From contig JAPSGM010000052.1 in assembly GCA_031177555.1 (NCBI GenBank), positions 1 through 9,611 on the forward strand: a stretch of 9,611 bases of DNA, given 5' to 3'. Shown in pieces: positions 1 to 5,214 of the stretch; position 1 is the first letter of the stretch; the number at the start of each line of letters is the position of its first letter. The notes beneath the pieces were generated by a model. That model was given only the letters and a program-made list of their open reading frames with translations. It was not told the origin of the DNA and made no database searches. This stretch comes from Chloroflexota bacterium. Lineage in GTDB: Bacteria; Chloroflexota; Limnocylindria; QHBO01. Position numbers and translations under genes: made by a program.

Positions 1-195
1 GCTGCCGAGGACTGCGTCGAGCGCCACTACGGCCCGAACGAGGCCTTCTTCGACCCCGGCCACGGACATGTCCATACTGCCTTCAATCCCGGGAGCGTGC
101 CGACCGTGCTGATCGCGACCTTCTACGGCCTCTCGGCGACCGCCCCGCTCTCGACACCGGTGACTCCGCCCGCGGACTGCGAGGTGACGCCGTAA
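1..195 (+). CDS. Cupin-domain protein, C-terminal end (partial)
   Basis: The window opens inside a reading frame whose last 64 codons end at TAA (193-195). The visible part carries a cupin-like segment: FFDPGHGHVH at residues 16-25 of the fragment, then NPGSVPTVLIATFYG, which fits the last strands of a small beta-barrel. H21, H23 and H25 are candidate metal ligands. A cysteine near each end (C5, C60) could form a disulfide, as is common in exported single-domain cupins of this type. The start and any signal peptide lie outside the window, so substrate and location cannot be read. The stop is followed within about 40 bases by element A copy 1, which may end the transcript. The family call is fairly firm. 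The biochemical role is unknown. Confidence 0.7.
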   Translation, partial: AAEDCVERHYGPNEAFFDPGHGHVHTAFNPGSVPTVLIATFYGLSATAPLSTPVTPPADCEVTP

Positions 196-233
196 GGACT
201 AAGCAACTTCGCCGAGGCTGGGGCAACGTTGAA

Positions 234-278
234 GGCCGGCTGATCCGCGAGGATCGGGCGGTGCAGGCTAGCCCGGCC
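234..278 (+). repeat. Element A copy 1: structured dispersed repeat
   Basis: An outer stem GGCCGG (234-239) pairs with CCGGCC (273-278). Inside it sits a hairpin GATCC (242-246), GNRA-type tetraloop GCGA (247-250), GGATC (251-255). The 3' side of the internal loop is GGGCGGTGCAGGCT (256-269). A second copy lies at 1003-1044 with 29 of 31 core bases identical (239-269 against 1007-1037). Weaker similarity extends upstream to about 196. It lies between the convergent cupin and ABM genes, where it could act as a terminator-like structure. No T-run follows. Whether it is a functional RNA or a small mobile repeat is not known. Confidence 0.6.
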
Positions 279-279
279 T

Positions 280-570
280 CTACCTTACGTGCGAAACGAC
301 GTCGAAGATCTGGACCTCAGGCGTACCGCCCGCCGTGCGGATCAAGCGCCGGGCGAACGGTTCCTCGCCAGTGGCGAGCATCCCGTCGAGTTCCTGTCGA
401 GTGGCCCAGACGGTCATGATCGCCAGTTGATCGCCATCACTCCGAAGCAGGAACGTCTCTTCGATCGCCGGCGGGAGGCCGCGCGAGGTTCCTTCCTCGT
501 ACTGCCCGACTACTGCAGCCTGGCGGCCAGGGTCCACGCGACCCGTTACCAGGGTGACTGTCTTTGCCAC
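280..570 (-). CDS. ABM-like (antibiotic biosynthesis monooxygenase superfamily) small protein
   Basis: This codes for 96 residues starting at GTG (570-568). That start has a strong AGGAGGT Shine-Dalgarno sequence about six bases upstream, which decides it over the in-frame ATG at 687 with its low-complexity extension. The sequence fits a single dimeric alpha+beta-barrel (ABM-like) domain. A first strand (residues 4-11, TVTLVTGR) is followed by a helix (13-28), strands around EETFLLRSDGDQLAIMTVWAT (37-57), a helix (58-80) and a last strand PEVQIFDVV (84-92). Such domains bind haem, flavin-free oxygenation substrates or small organics, usually as dimers. No catalytic set is recognisable, so a role cannot be named. 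It is convergent with the cupin gene, and its stop abuts element A copy 1. Upstream on the same strand lies element B copy 1. The domain call is by fold-like pattern only. Confidence 0.65.
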   Translation of the reverse strand: MAKTVTLVTGRVDPGRQAAVVGQYEEGTSRGLPPAIEETFLLRSDGDQLAIMTVWATRQELDGMLATGEEPFARRLIRTAGGTPEVQIFDVVSHVR

Positions 571-785
571 ACGTGTACCTCCTGCACAATCGACGGGACC
601 AGGTATGTCGGCCATATGCCATCGCTCGGCGCCCTGACGCAAGCCTGGGACGGCCGCTGAGGCCGCGCTGCCGGTCGGCTGGCACATGCTGGTGGGGATG
701 ATCCGGGTAAGGTCGCCTCGGCGCTGACGGTTCTGGTAGACGGCACGACCGATGCATCCGTGCTGAGTGAGGGCCGGAACACGTT

Positions 786-869
786 GTCGGGGTTCCGACC
801 CTCGCCCGGGGGGAGCGAATAAGCCGGCGGTGAGCTACCGGGGGGAGAAGTAGCTGGGCCGCCGGCTTC
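786..869 (-). ncRNA. Element B copy 1: candidate small RNA with two C-rich loops
   Basis: Read on the minus strand, a 10-bp perfect outer stem (868-859 with 830-821) and a 6-bp inner stem AGCTAC/GTAGCT (855-850 with 838-833) carry an 11-nt loop containing six consecutive C (845-840). A second short hairpin follows (819-815 with 805-801, four pairs plus one wobble), whose loop also contains six C (813-808). A third hairpin, CCGAC/GTCGG on +, lies at 786-799. A consensus-like promoter ends exactly where this RNA would begin. Two hairpins with at least six loop cytosines are the defining trait of the actinobacterial 6C RNA class. That match is made from memory of the architecture, not from a search. 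The 3' end is a guess, because no U-run is present. Confidence 0.45.
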
Positions 870-875
870 GTCTGT

Positions 876-903
876 ACGGTAGTCCGCGGCCGCGATCCGT
901 CAA
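876..903 (-). promoter_or_regulatory. Promoter for element B copy 1
   Basis: On the minus strand there is a -35 box TTGACG (903-898), a 16-base spacer and a -10 box TACCGT (881-876). Transcription would start near 869, one base before the 5' arm of the element B hairpin (868). It is among the best -35/-10 pairs in the window. An overlapping TACAGA (876-871) is a poorer alternative -10. Confidence 0.5.
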
Positions 904-1002
904 GAGACACGTGCAGATAAGCGGCTGGTATGGGCCCAGCGCGGCAATCTGTTGGTACGTGACGTGCCAATGGCTCACGGACTTCGGCGGGGCGAGGTCG
1001 AC

Positions 1003-1044
1003 GGCCGCTGATCCGCAAGGATGGGGCGGTGCAGGCTCCCGGCT
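1003..1044 (+). repeat. Element A copy 2: structured dispersed repeat upstream of the lipoprotein gene
   Basis: The layout matches copy 1. Outer stem GGCCG (1003-1007) pairs with CGGCT (1040-1044, one G-U wobble). The inner hairpin ATCC/GGAT has tetraloop GCAA (1015-1018), and GGGCGGTGCAGGCT (1024-1037) is identical to copy 1. The loop change GCGA to GCAA keeps the GNRA rule, and the outer-stem change keeps pairing. Both suggest selection on RNA structure. It lies 67 bases upstream of the lipoprotein ATG, with a further 6-bp hairpin (1061-1066 with 1080-1085) between them, so here it could be part of a 5' leader. Confidence 0.6.
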
Positions 1045-1111
1045 CTCGCGTATGGATCACCGCTTGCATGTACGCCTACCAAGCGCTTATCGCGCACGAG
1101 GGAGGGACAAC

Positions 1112-1732
1112 ATGTGTGATGGCCTTATTCGATTCCCGCGAAGGGCGGTCCCCGTCGCAATCATCGCGCTCGCCGTGGTGCTGGCGGGTTGCTCAACGGG
1201 GGACTCGGACGCTTCCGCTGCGTCTTCTTCACTGCCGCCGCCGTCCCCGAGCGCCGCCAGCGAGACGGCATCACCCACCGCGTCACCGACGGACACTGTC
1301 GTTCTCGACGCCGATCACATCTTCAGTGCCAACGTCGATCGGTACGGATTCGTGGAGCTGCCGAGAACGGTCGAGCGGCAGGCCCGACGCCAATTCGAGG
1401 CGAGCGCTGGACTGGATTCAGAGGATGCCAAGCTTGATCTTCGATCTTTGACCAAGGACGGCATCGGCGACAGCCTCGTTCTGGTGGTAACGCTTTCGCC
1501 CGAGTACGGGGCCCTGCCAGGCAGCGGCGAGGGCTTCGTGAGAGGCATGGCTGGGAGTGCCGGTAGTGAGCCGGAAGAGATCGCTCTCGGTGGCACGACT
1601 GGGTACGTGGTTGACAACGACGAGCAGCAGATCGTGGCGTGGCAGGACCACAATCTGCTGGTGGCTGTGTTCTCGGAGCGGCGCGCCACGGCGGTAGCGG
1701 CTGCCCGCGCAATCGTCGAGGCGACTGGGTAG
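1112..1732 (+). CDS. Secreted lipoprotein of unknown function
   Basis: This is a 206-residue protein with a type II (lipoprotein) signal: basic n-region RFPRR, hydrophobic core (13-24) and lipobox LAGC with the lipidated cysteine at C27. A Ser/Pro/Thr/Ala-rich linker (about 28-62) follows, then a soluble domain (63-206). The domain has a repeated strand-helix look, ending in an amphipathic helix (188-204). It should be anchored on the outer face of the cytoplasmic membrane. The ATG at 1112 is chosen because GAGGGAGGG lies about six bases upstream and the signal sequence starts directly after it; longer in-frame extensions have neither. The soluble domain is not one I recognise. Its leader holds element A copy 2. 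Base composition looks somewhat less GC-rich than the right half of the window, which may mean acquired DNA. Confidence 0.85.
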   Translation: MCDGLIRFPRRAVPVAIIALAVVLAGCSTGDSDASAASSSLPPPSPSAASETASPTASPTDTVVLDADHIFSANVDRYGFVELPRTVERQARRQFEASAGLDSEDAKLDLRSLTKDGIGDSLVLVVTLSPEYGALPGSGEGFVRGMAGSAGSEPEEIALGGTTGYVVDNDEQQIVAWQDHNLLVAVFSERRATAVAAARAIVEATG

Positions 1733-1747
1733 GGCACTGTAGGCCCT
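1731..1747 (+). terminator. Weak terminator-like hairpin after the lipoprotein gene
   Basis: A 5-bp stem AGGGC/GCCCT (1731-1735 with 1743-1747) with a 7-base loop overlaps the stop codon and is followed by only one further T. It is placed correctly but is too weak to call firmly. Confidence 0.2.
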
Positions 1748-1756
1748 TGACTCTTC

Positions 1757-1822
1757 GCTGTCGTGATTGCGGGCTGAGTGGGCCGGCACGCCGGTTGCTA
1801 CGTGAACCCTCCTGACGACAGC
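1757..1822 (+). other. Inverted repeat in the leader of the CxxC gene
   Basis: GCTGTCGT (1757-1764) is perfectly complementary to ACGACAGC (1815-1822). The pair encloses a small CCGG/CCGG hairpin (1783-1786 with 1791-1794). The whole lies between a TTGACT box (1747-1752) and the Shine-Dalgarno sequence of the gene at 1844. It could fold as a leader RNA. There is no second copy to test it, so chance is possible. Confidence 0.3.
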
Positions 1823-1843
1823 AGCAGGGCAAGGGGAACGAGG

Positions 1844-2083
1844 GTGAGCGTCGACGCCAGGGCCGCAGATGCGTGGCTCGTCGAGGAGAACGACTATGGC
1901 GATCCCATGGTCCGGCACCATCACCCGTCGGGTGACGCGATCGCCTACGTCCTCCTTGGACGCAACGGCGGCAGCTACGCCCAATGCGCCGACTGCGGCG
2001 CGCGCCGTCAGCTGCCCAGGGAAAGCAGTTCGGTCGTGGAGGACGCGCTGAGGCCGGGGTCCTCTCCTCCCAGCAGCGCGTAG
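1844..2083 (+). CDS. Small CxxC (putative zinc-binding) hypothetical protein
   Basis: This codes for 79 residues from GTG (1844), preceded by AAGGGG with seven bases of spacing. Longer in-frame starts have no ribosome binding site and give an unlikely N-terminus. The protein is acidic and soluble, with an HHHP run (residues 25-28), a short hydrophobic strand AIAYVLL (32-38) and a CADC pair (C48-C51) that could bind zinc or iron together with the histidines. The family is not recognised. Its last 25 codons overlap the 3' end of the convergent Kelch gene by 76 bases. The tail RPGSSPPSSA reads like antisense of that gene, so the natural protein may once have been shorter. It is judged real from the ribosome binding site and non-random composition, with limited confidence. 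Confidence 0.5.
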   Translation: MSVDARAADAWLVEENDYGDPMVRHHHPSGDAIAYVLLGRNGGSYAQCADCGARRQLPRESSSVVEDALRPGSSPPSSA

Positions 2084-3000
2084 GCCACCCCATCGACCAC
2101 GGCAACCCCGTGGCCATGGCGGCGCTGGTTCATGTCCGGCAGGGCGACCAGGCGGCCTCGCTCGTCCACGCACTCCACGGTGGCCAGCGCGAACGGCGGC
2201 GTCTCCCCACCGGTCAGGCAGGCGCCGACGCCGGGCGCGAAGAACGCGCCCACGCCACCACGCGGCGTGACGGTCGTGAGCGGCTCGATGCCGCTCCCCT
2301 CGACCAGGTCCACGTCGCCGACGTTGCGGTTGAGCCCGCCCTGCCGCCCGCCCATGAACCACACCCGGCCTGCCCCGTCGGTGGCGGCGCCAAGGTGCTC
2401 GCGGGGCCTCCCCAGGGCTCCGATGCGCGACCAGGCGCCGTCCTCCAGCACGAACACGTCGGCGCGGATGCCGCCGGGCCCCACCCCGCCGGCATACACG
2501 ACCCGCATCCCGTCGTGGGCCGCCGCGCCGGCGCCGCGTGGCTCCGGCAGCGGCGGACCGGCCTGCCAGGATCCGGTATCGGGGTCCAGCACCCAGACCT
2601 CGTCAAGCGGCGCGCCGGTGGTGCCGAGATAGCCGCCGATGAAGAACAGGTGCTCCCCGTCGGCCGCCAGCGCGGCGTGGTGGCGCGGCGCCGGAAGGGC
2701 CGGGCCCTCGCTCCAGGTCCCGGACTCCGGGTGGAGGACGCTCACGGCATCCGTGGCGCGGCCATCGGGCTGCAGGCCACCGGCCAGCCAAATGCGGTCG
2801 TCGAGCACAGCCGTCGCCATCTCCAGACGGGCGAAGGGTGCGTCCGCGCCGAGGCGCCAGCCCGCCTGCGCCGCGTGCGAGCCGGGCAGCGGCGAGCCGA
2901 TCGGTCCTCCCGGCCCCCACGGCTGGAAGCGGACCAGCCAGCCCACCACGGCGACGGCGAGGCCGATGGCGATCAGGCCGAGGAGGACGCGCCTCAGCAT
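2008..3000 (-). CDS. Membrane-anchored six-bladed Kelch propeller protein
   Basis: This is a 330-residue protein with one N-terminal membrane segment (about 5-24), a short Pro/Gly linker and six Kelch-like repeats. Each repeat is marked by a hydrophobic strand ending in a double glycine: LAGG (72-75), FIGG (120-123), YAGG (169-172), FMGG (215-218), LTGG (262-265) and LLGG (309-312). Tryptophans follow in several repeats (W96, W145, W190), and the PR..HHAA/PREHLGAA motifs lie between blades. The product should display a beta-propeller outside the cytoplasmic membrane. Such propellers usually bind proteins or glycans, or are sialidase/galactose-oxidase-like without activity. No catalytic residues are evident. 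The start is supported by a -10 box at 3012-3007 that makes the message leaderless. The upstream neighbour on the same strand is the MCLTCGC gene, 43 bases away. Confidence 0.88.
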   Translation of the reverse strand: MLRRVLLGLIAIGLAVAVVGWLVRFQPWGPGGPIGSPLPGSHAAQAGWRLGADAPFARLEMATAVLDDRIWLAGGLQPDGRATDAVSVLHPESGTWSEGPALPAPRHHAALAADGEHLFFIGGYLGTTGAPLDEVWVLDPDTGSWQAGPPLPEPRGAGAAAHDGMRVVYAGGVGPGGIRADVFVLEDGAWSRIGALGRPREHLGAATDGAGRVWFMGGRQGGLNRNVGDVDLVEGSGIEPLTTVTPRGGVGAFFAPGVGACLTGGETPPFALATVECVDERGRLVALPDMNQRRHGHGVAVVDGVAYALLGGEDPGLSASSTTELLSLGS

Positions 3001-3006
3001 CGGGCC

Positions 3007-3012
3007 ATGGTA
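3007..3012 (-). promoter_or_regulatory. Leaderless -10 box of the Kelch gene
   Basis: TACCAT on the minus strand ends six bases before the ATG (3000-2998), so the usual seven-base distance puts the transcription start on the A of the start codon. No clear -35 box is seen. The same arrangement recurs at 3807, 5473 and 7922. Confidence 0.5.
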
Positions 3013-3043
3013 GGCCGTCGACCCGGGGCTCGACGGTCACCCG

Positions 3044-3223
3044 TCAGCCGGCGTATTCGTCCGCGTGCTCCTTGCGGTCGCGCGCGAGCGTGTCCTCGAA
3101 GACCTTGAGCGTCTCCGCCACCGAATTGCCGCTCTCATCCGCGGCAGCCTTCAGGTCCTCGTAGCGGATGTGCGCCGGTCCCATGTCGAGATGGGCCCGC
3201 ATGCACCCACACGTCAAGCACAT
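3044..3223 (-). CDS. Conserved small MCLTCGC protein
   Basis: This is a 59-residue protein beginning MCLTCGCM, with cysteines at 2, 5 and 7. H11 follows, then a helical, charged body with the motif IRYEDLKAAADESGNSVAET (19-38) and a C-terminal EHADEYAG (52-59). I recognise this pattern as a small conserved family of unknown function found in Chloroflexota and Actinobacteria. The Cys cluster at the extreme N-terminus suggests a metal or redox site. The start at 3223 is chosen because family members begin exactly at MCLTCGC; the longer in-frame extension is dropped. No Shine-Dalgarno is visible. A 7-bp hairpin ends 11 bases upstream, and element B copy 2 occupies the region before it. The element could therefore be this gene's leader. 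Confidence 0.8.
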   Translation of the reverse strand: MCLTCGCMRAHLDMGPAHIRYEDLKAAADESGNSVAETLKVFEDTLARDRKEHADEYAG

Positions 3224-3234
3224 GGCGACGCATG

Positions 3235-3327
3235 CGGCAGCAAGATCGCTGCCGAGCTCGGCCCGGCGAGGTGGCATGAGCCGGCGGACCGGCTACCTGG
3301 GGGAGAGGCAGCTGAACCGCCGGCTCA
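3235..3327 (-). ncRNA. Element B copy 2: candidate small RNA or leader
   Basis: On the minus strand an 11-bp perfect outer stem (3327-3317 with 3287-3277) is followed by an 8-position inner stem with one mismatch and one wobble (3314-3307 with 3297-3290). Its loop holds five consecutive C (3303-3299). Against copy 1, the 36 bases covering the inner stem, loop and 3' arm align without gaps. The outermost A-T pair of copy 1 is G-C here, a compensatory change. A separate 7-bp hairpin CGGCAGC/GCTGCCG lies at 3235-3254, where copy 1 also has a third hairpin. The middle hairpin with six C is not kept. It lies directly upstream of the MCLTCGC gene, so it may be a 5' leader rather than a free RNA. 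Confidence 0.45.
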
Positions 3328-3332
3328 CCGTT

Positions 3333-3338
3333 ACTGTA
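3333..3338 (-). promoter_or_regulatory. -10 box for element B copy 2
   Basis: TACAGT on the minus strand places the start near 3326, at the base of the element B hairpin (3327), as in copy 1. The -35 region is poor (best TCGAAC at 3363-3358, spacer 19). Confidence 0.4.
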
Positions 3339-3368
3339 CGCGCGCCGCCGCCGTTCCGTTCGACGTTC

Positions 3369-3656
3369 TCAGTCCTCGACGAGCGGGAGGTCGACGAGGT
3401 GCTCGGCCAGGATCCAGACCTCGTGGCGGCGCAGGACGTCGCCCATCAGCAGGTCGTTACTGCCGCAATCTTTGCTGTTGTCCGTGGTCTCGATTCCACC
3501 ACGCACCTTGCCGATCATGGTCCGATGGGCGTCGAGCAGGCGGGTGATCATGGCCGGCACGTCCTCGGCCCCGTCCGATGCATCGAGCTCGATGGGCAGG
3601 TCCAGGATGCTGCCGAAGCGGTGCACCTCCTTGCCCAGCTGGGCGTAGTGCGGAGC
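3369..3656 (-). pseudogene. dps: Truncated dps (DNA-protection ferritin) fragment
   Basis: About 96 codons match the C-terminal half of a Dps-like ferritin. HRFGSILDLPIELDASDG resembles the loop after the second helix. MITRLLDAHRTMIGKVRGGIE fits the third helix. The end, NDLLMGDVLRRHE followed by VWILAEHLVDLPL, fits the last helix and tail. Full Dps proteins are about 150-180 residues. The N-terminal helices with the ferroxidase His/Asp/Glu residues are missing, and no frame upstream restores them; the sequence there turns Arg-rich. The last helix also seems to lack about two residues between HE and VW. No plausible start codon or ribosome binding site precedes the homologous part. It is best read as a decayed gene. 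An intact short protein from an internal GTG would lack the metal site. Confidence 0.65.
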
Positions 3657-3806
3657 GGCATCGCCGTTGCGATTGCCCGTGCCGCGCCGCCGGCGGGCCT
3701 GCGTGGGAGTCGATCGGTTCCGTGTCGTGGTTGCGATTCCTCGTCTCCTCGGGCGGTGGCGGTTCCCTGACCACGAGCGCTGCATGACCGCTGCCAGTCC
3801 CGCCGC

Positions 3807-3812
3807 TATGCT
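3807..3812 (+). promoter_or_regulatory. Leaderless -10 box of the membrane protein/GNAT operon
   Basis: TATGCT ends six bases before the ATG at 3819, so transcription should start on the A of the ATG. ATGACC (3784-3789) lies 17 bases upstream as a 4-of-6 match to the -35 consensus, making this the best-supported leaderless promoter in the window. Confidence 0.6.
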
Positions 3813-3818
3813 CGGCGC

Positions 3819-4508
3819 ATGACCATCCAGCTGCCCCGGGCCGGGGTCCTCGTGCTCGTGGCGGCGTACGCCCTGTCAATGGCCTATGTCGAGTCGGCGG
3901 TGGTCGTCTACCTGCGCCAGGCGCTGGGAGTCTCCACGGGGGACGTGTTCCCGATCGACCTGGAGAGCGAGCTCAGCGGGCGCCTCGGGTGGATCGAGGT
4001 CGGCCGCGAGGCGGCCACGCTGGTCATGATCGCCTCCGTGGGATGGCTGGTCGGCCGCAGCGGGCTGGAGCGGTTGGCCTGGGCGGCGGTCGTCCTGGGC
4101 GCCTGGGACATCGGCTACTACTTCTGGCTGTGGGTCTTCAGCGGCTGGCCGACGGGGCTGGCGATCTGGGATCTGCTCTTCCTGATCCCGGTTCCGTGGG
4201 CTGCGCCGGTCTGGGCGCCGGTGGCCGTCAGCCTCGCCCTTGTGGGATTTGGGCTGGCTCTGGCCGGGCGCTACCACGCCGGGCTCCACGCCACGGCCGC
4301 CCCGCTGCCGCTGGCCGCCCTCCTCCTGGGCGGGGTGGTCGTCTTCGTCAGCTTCATCCTGAATGCCGGCGTCGTCCTCGAGGGCGGCACGCCGACCGAC
4401 TTCGCATGGCCGATCTTCGCGGCCGGCATGGGCATCGGTGTGGTGGCAGCCGTTGCCATCCTGCGCACTGCCCGCCCGGTGGACGAGAGCCCGGCGCGGG
4501 TCACATGA
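3819..4508 (+). CDS. Conserved six-TM membrane protein of unknown function
   Basis: This is a 229-residue integral membrane protein with hydrophobic segments at about 8-33, 62-79, 85-106, 114-148 (possibly two), 165-185 and 196-215. Distinctive residues suggest a defined family rather than random hydrophobicity. They include AYVESAVVVYLR in the first segment (E25 and R33 in or near the membrane), REAATLVM (63-70), WDIGYYFWL (96-104) and WDLLFLIPVPWAAPVWAP (117-134). I have seen similar unnamed membrane proteins in Chloroflexota and Acidobacteria but know no assigned function. The start is supported by the -10 box at 3807-3812 and by the absence of a Shine-Dalgarno, consistent with leaderless translation. 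It overlaps the GNAT gene by four bases (ATGA), so the two are translationally coupled. Confidence 0.85.
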   Translation: MTIQLPRAGVLVLVAAYALSMAYVESAVVVYLRQALGVSTGDVFPIDLESELSGRLGWIEVGREAATLVMIASVGWLVGRSGLERLAWAAVVLGAWDIGYYFWLWVFSGWPTGLAIWDLLFLIPVPWAAPVWAPVAVSLALVGFGLALAGRYHAGLHATAAPLPLAALLLGGVVVFVSFILNAGVVLEGGTPTDFAWPIFAAGMGIGVVAAVAILRTARPVDESPARVT

Positions 4509-5080
4509 CCGGCGTCCTGCGGCCGGACTACCCGCTCGAGACGGAGCGGCTCCGCCTGCGCCCATTCGAGGACGGCGACCTGGAGGAGCTGCTCGCCATC
4601 CAGAGCCGCCCGGAGGTGACCGAATTCCTGTACTGGGAGCCGCGGACCCGCGCAGAGGTCGTCCAGCAGCTGGAGCGGCTGAAGTCGATGACCCGCATCG
4701 ACGAGACGAGTGACTCGCTCCGGCTCGCCGCTGTGCGGAGGGACACCGGCGAGCTGGTGGGCGACTACAGCCTGCGGCTGCACAGCCGCGAGCATCGGCA
4801 GGGGGAGCTCGGGTACATCACCCACCCGGCCCACCAGGGGCACGGGTACGCCACGGAGGGAAGCGTTCCGCTGCTGGCGCTCGGCTTCCAGGAGCTTGGG
4901 CTGCATCGGATCTTCGCCAGCTGCGACGGCCGGAACGTCGCATCGGCCCGCGTCATGGAGCGGCTGGGCATGCGTCGCGAGGCGCTCTTCCGGGAGAACG
5001 AGCTGGTGAAGGGTGTCTGGACCGATGAGCTGATCTACGCGTTGCTCGCCAGCGAGTGGCGGGAGGTGGCGGGCGCCTGA
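4505..5080 (+). CDS. RimJ/RimL-type GNAT acetyltransferase
   Basis: This is a 191-residue protein of the Acetyltransf_3 branch of the GNAT family, which transfers acetyl from acetyl-CoA to an amine, often a ribosomal protein N-terminus or a small molecule. The order is typical. LETERLRLRPFEDGDLEELL (11-30) forms the first strand and helix. LAAVRRDTGELVGDYSL (74-90) follows, then ELGYITHPAHQGHGYATEG (101-119) with the CoA-binding QGHGYA loop. HRIFASCDGRNVASARVMERLGM (134-156) ends in the NxxSxxxxEKLGF-type motif. FRENELVKGVWTDELIYALLASEW (162-185) closes the domain. Length is normal. The ATG overlaps the stop of the upstream membrane protein gene. Substrate cannot be told from sequence; the pairing with a membrane protein may mean a shared but unknown task. 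Confidence 0.9.
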   Translation: MTGVLRPDYPLETERLRLRPFEDGDLEELLAIQSRPEVTEFLYWEPRTRAEVVQQLERLKSMTRIDETSDSLRLAAVRRDTGELVGDYSLRLHSREHRQGELGYITHPAHQGHGYATEGSVPLLALGFQELGLHRIFASCDGRNVASARVMERLGMRREALFRENELVKGVWTDELIYALLASEWREVAGA

Positions 5081-5094
5081 CGGGCGGCGCCGGC

Positions 5095-5110
5095 CGGCAT
5101 GCCGTAGCAT
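5095..5110 (+). promoter_or_regulatory. Promoter and palindrome before the SemiSWEET gene
   Basis: A perfect 10-base palindrome CGGCATGCCG (5095-5104) directly abuts a -10 box TAGCAT (5105-5110). The palindrome may be an operator or part of a termination structure for the GNAT gene. No good -35 box is visible. Transcription would start near 5117, leaving about 98 bases of leader before the proposed CTG start. Confidence 0.35.
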
Positions 5111-5214
5111 GGGCGCGATCGCGTCTGCGCTCCTCCTGGGCGGGTTCCTTTCCCCGAGCCAGCGAACGCGGTCCCGAACGTCCGAGCGCCGAGTCTCTCC
5201 CGGGAGGTTCTGCA

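Larger units (their letters stand above)
571..1111. other. 541-base stretch without a convincing protein gene; holds elements A2 and B1
   Basis: All long frames here are arginine/proline-rich and lack a credible start, ribosome binding site or family resemblance. What can be seen is element B copy 1 with its promoter (about 786-903, minus strand), element A copy 2 (1003-1044), a 6-bp hairpin at 1061-1085 and the lipoprotein leader. A 53-codon + frame (661-822) ending at TAA could be the tail of a decayed gene, but it has no start codon. The segment 239-1037 is bracketed by the two direct copies of element A. Confidence 0.6.

Noticed and set aside
289..660. Plus-strand frame of 123 codons opposite the ABM gene
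   Set aside because: The minus-strand gene has a strong Shine-Dalgarno and a plausible fold; the plus frame has neither.
661..822. 53-codon plus frame ending with TAA at the element B hairpin
   Set aside because: It has no start codon near its beginning and overlaps the candidate RNA on the other strand; at most a decayed gene tail.
821..868. tRNA gene or tRNA-like structure (GGTAGCTCA on the minus strand)
   Set aside because: The D-arm-like match is short; no anticodon or T arm can be drawn.
821..868. Ordinary Rho-independent terminators for both element B copies
   Set aside because: No T-run follows on either strand, and promoter-like boxes sit right before the minus-strand 5' end.
3277..3327. 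SECIS element with UGA as a selenocysteine codon
   Set aside because: The other copy has TAA at this place, no apical GGUC loop is present and no selenoprotein frame crosses it.
3168..3770. Plus-strand frame of 200 codons across the MCLTCGC and dps regions
   Set aside because: It runs antisense to two recognisable sequences and through element B copy 2; no ribosome binding site or recognised motif.
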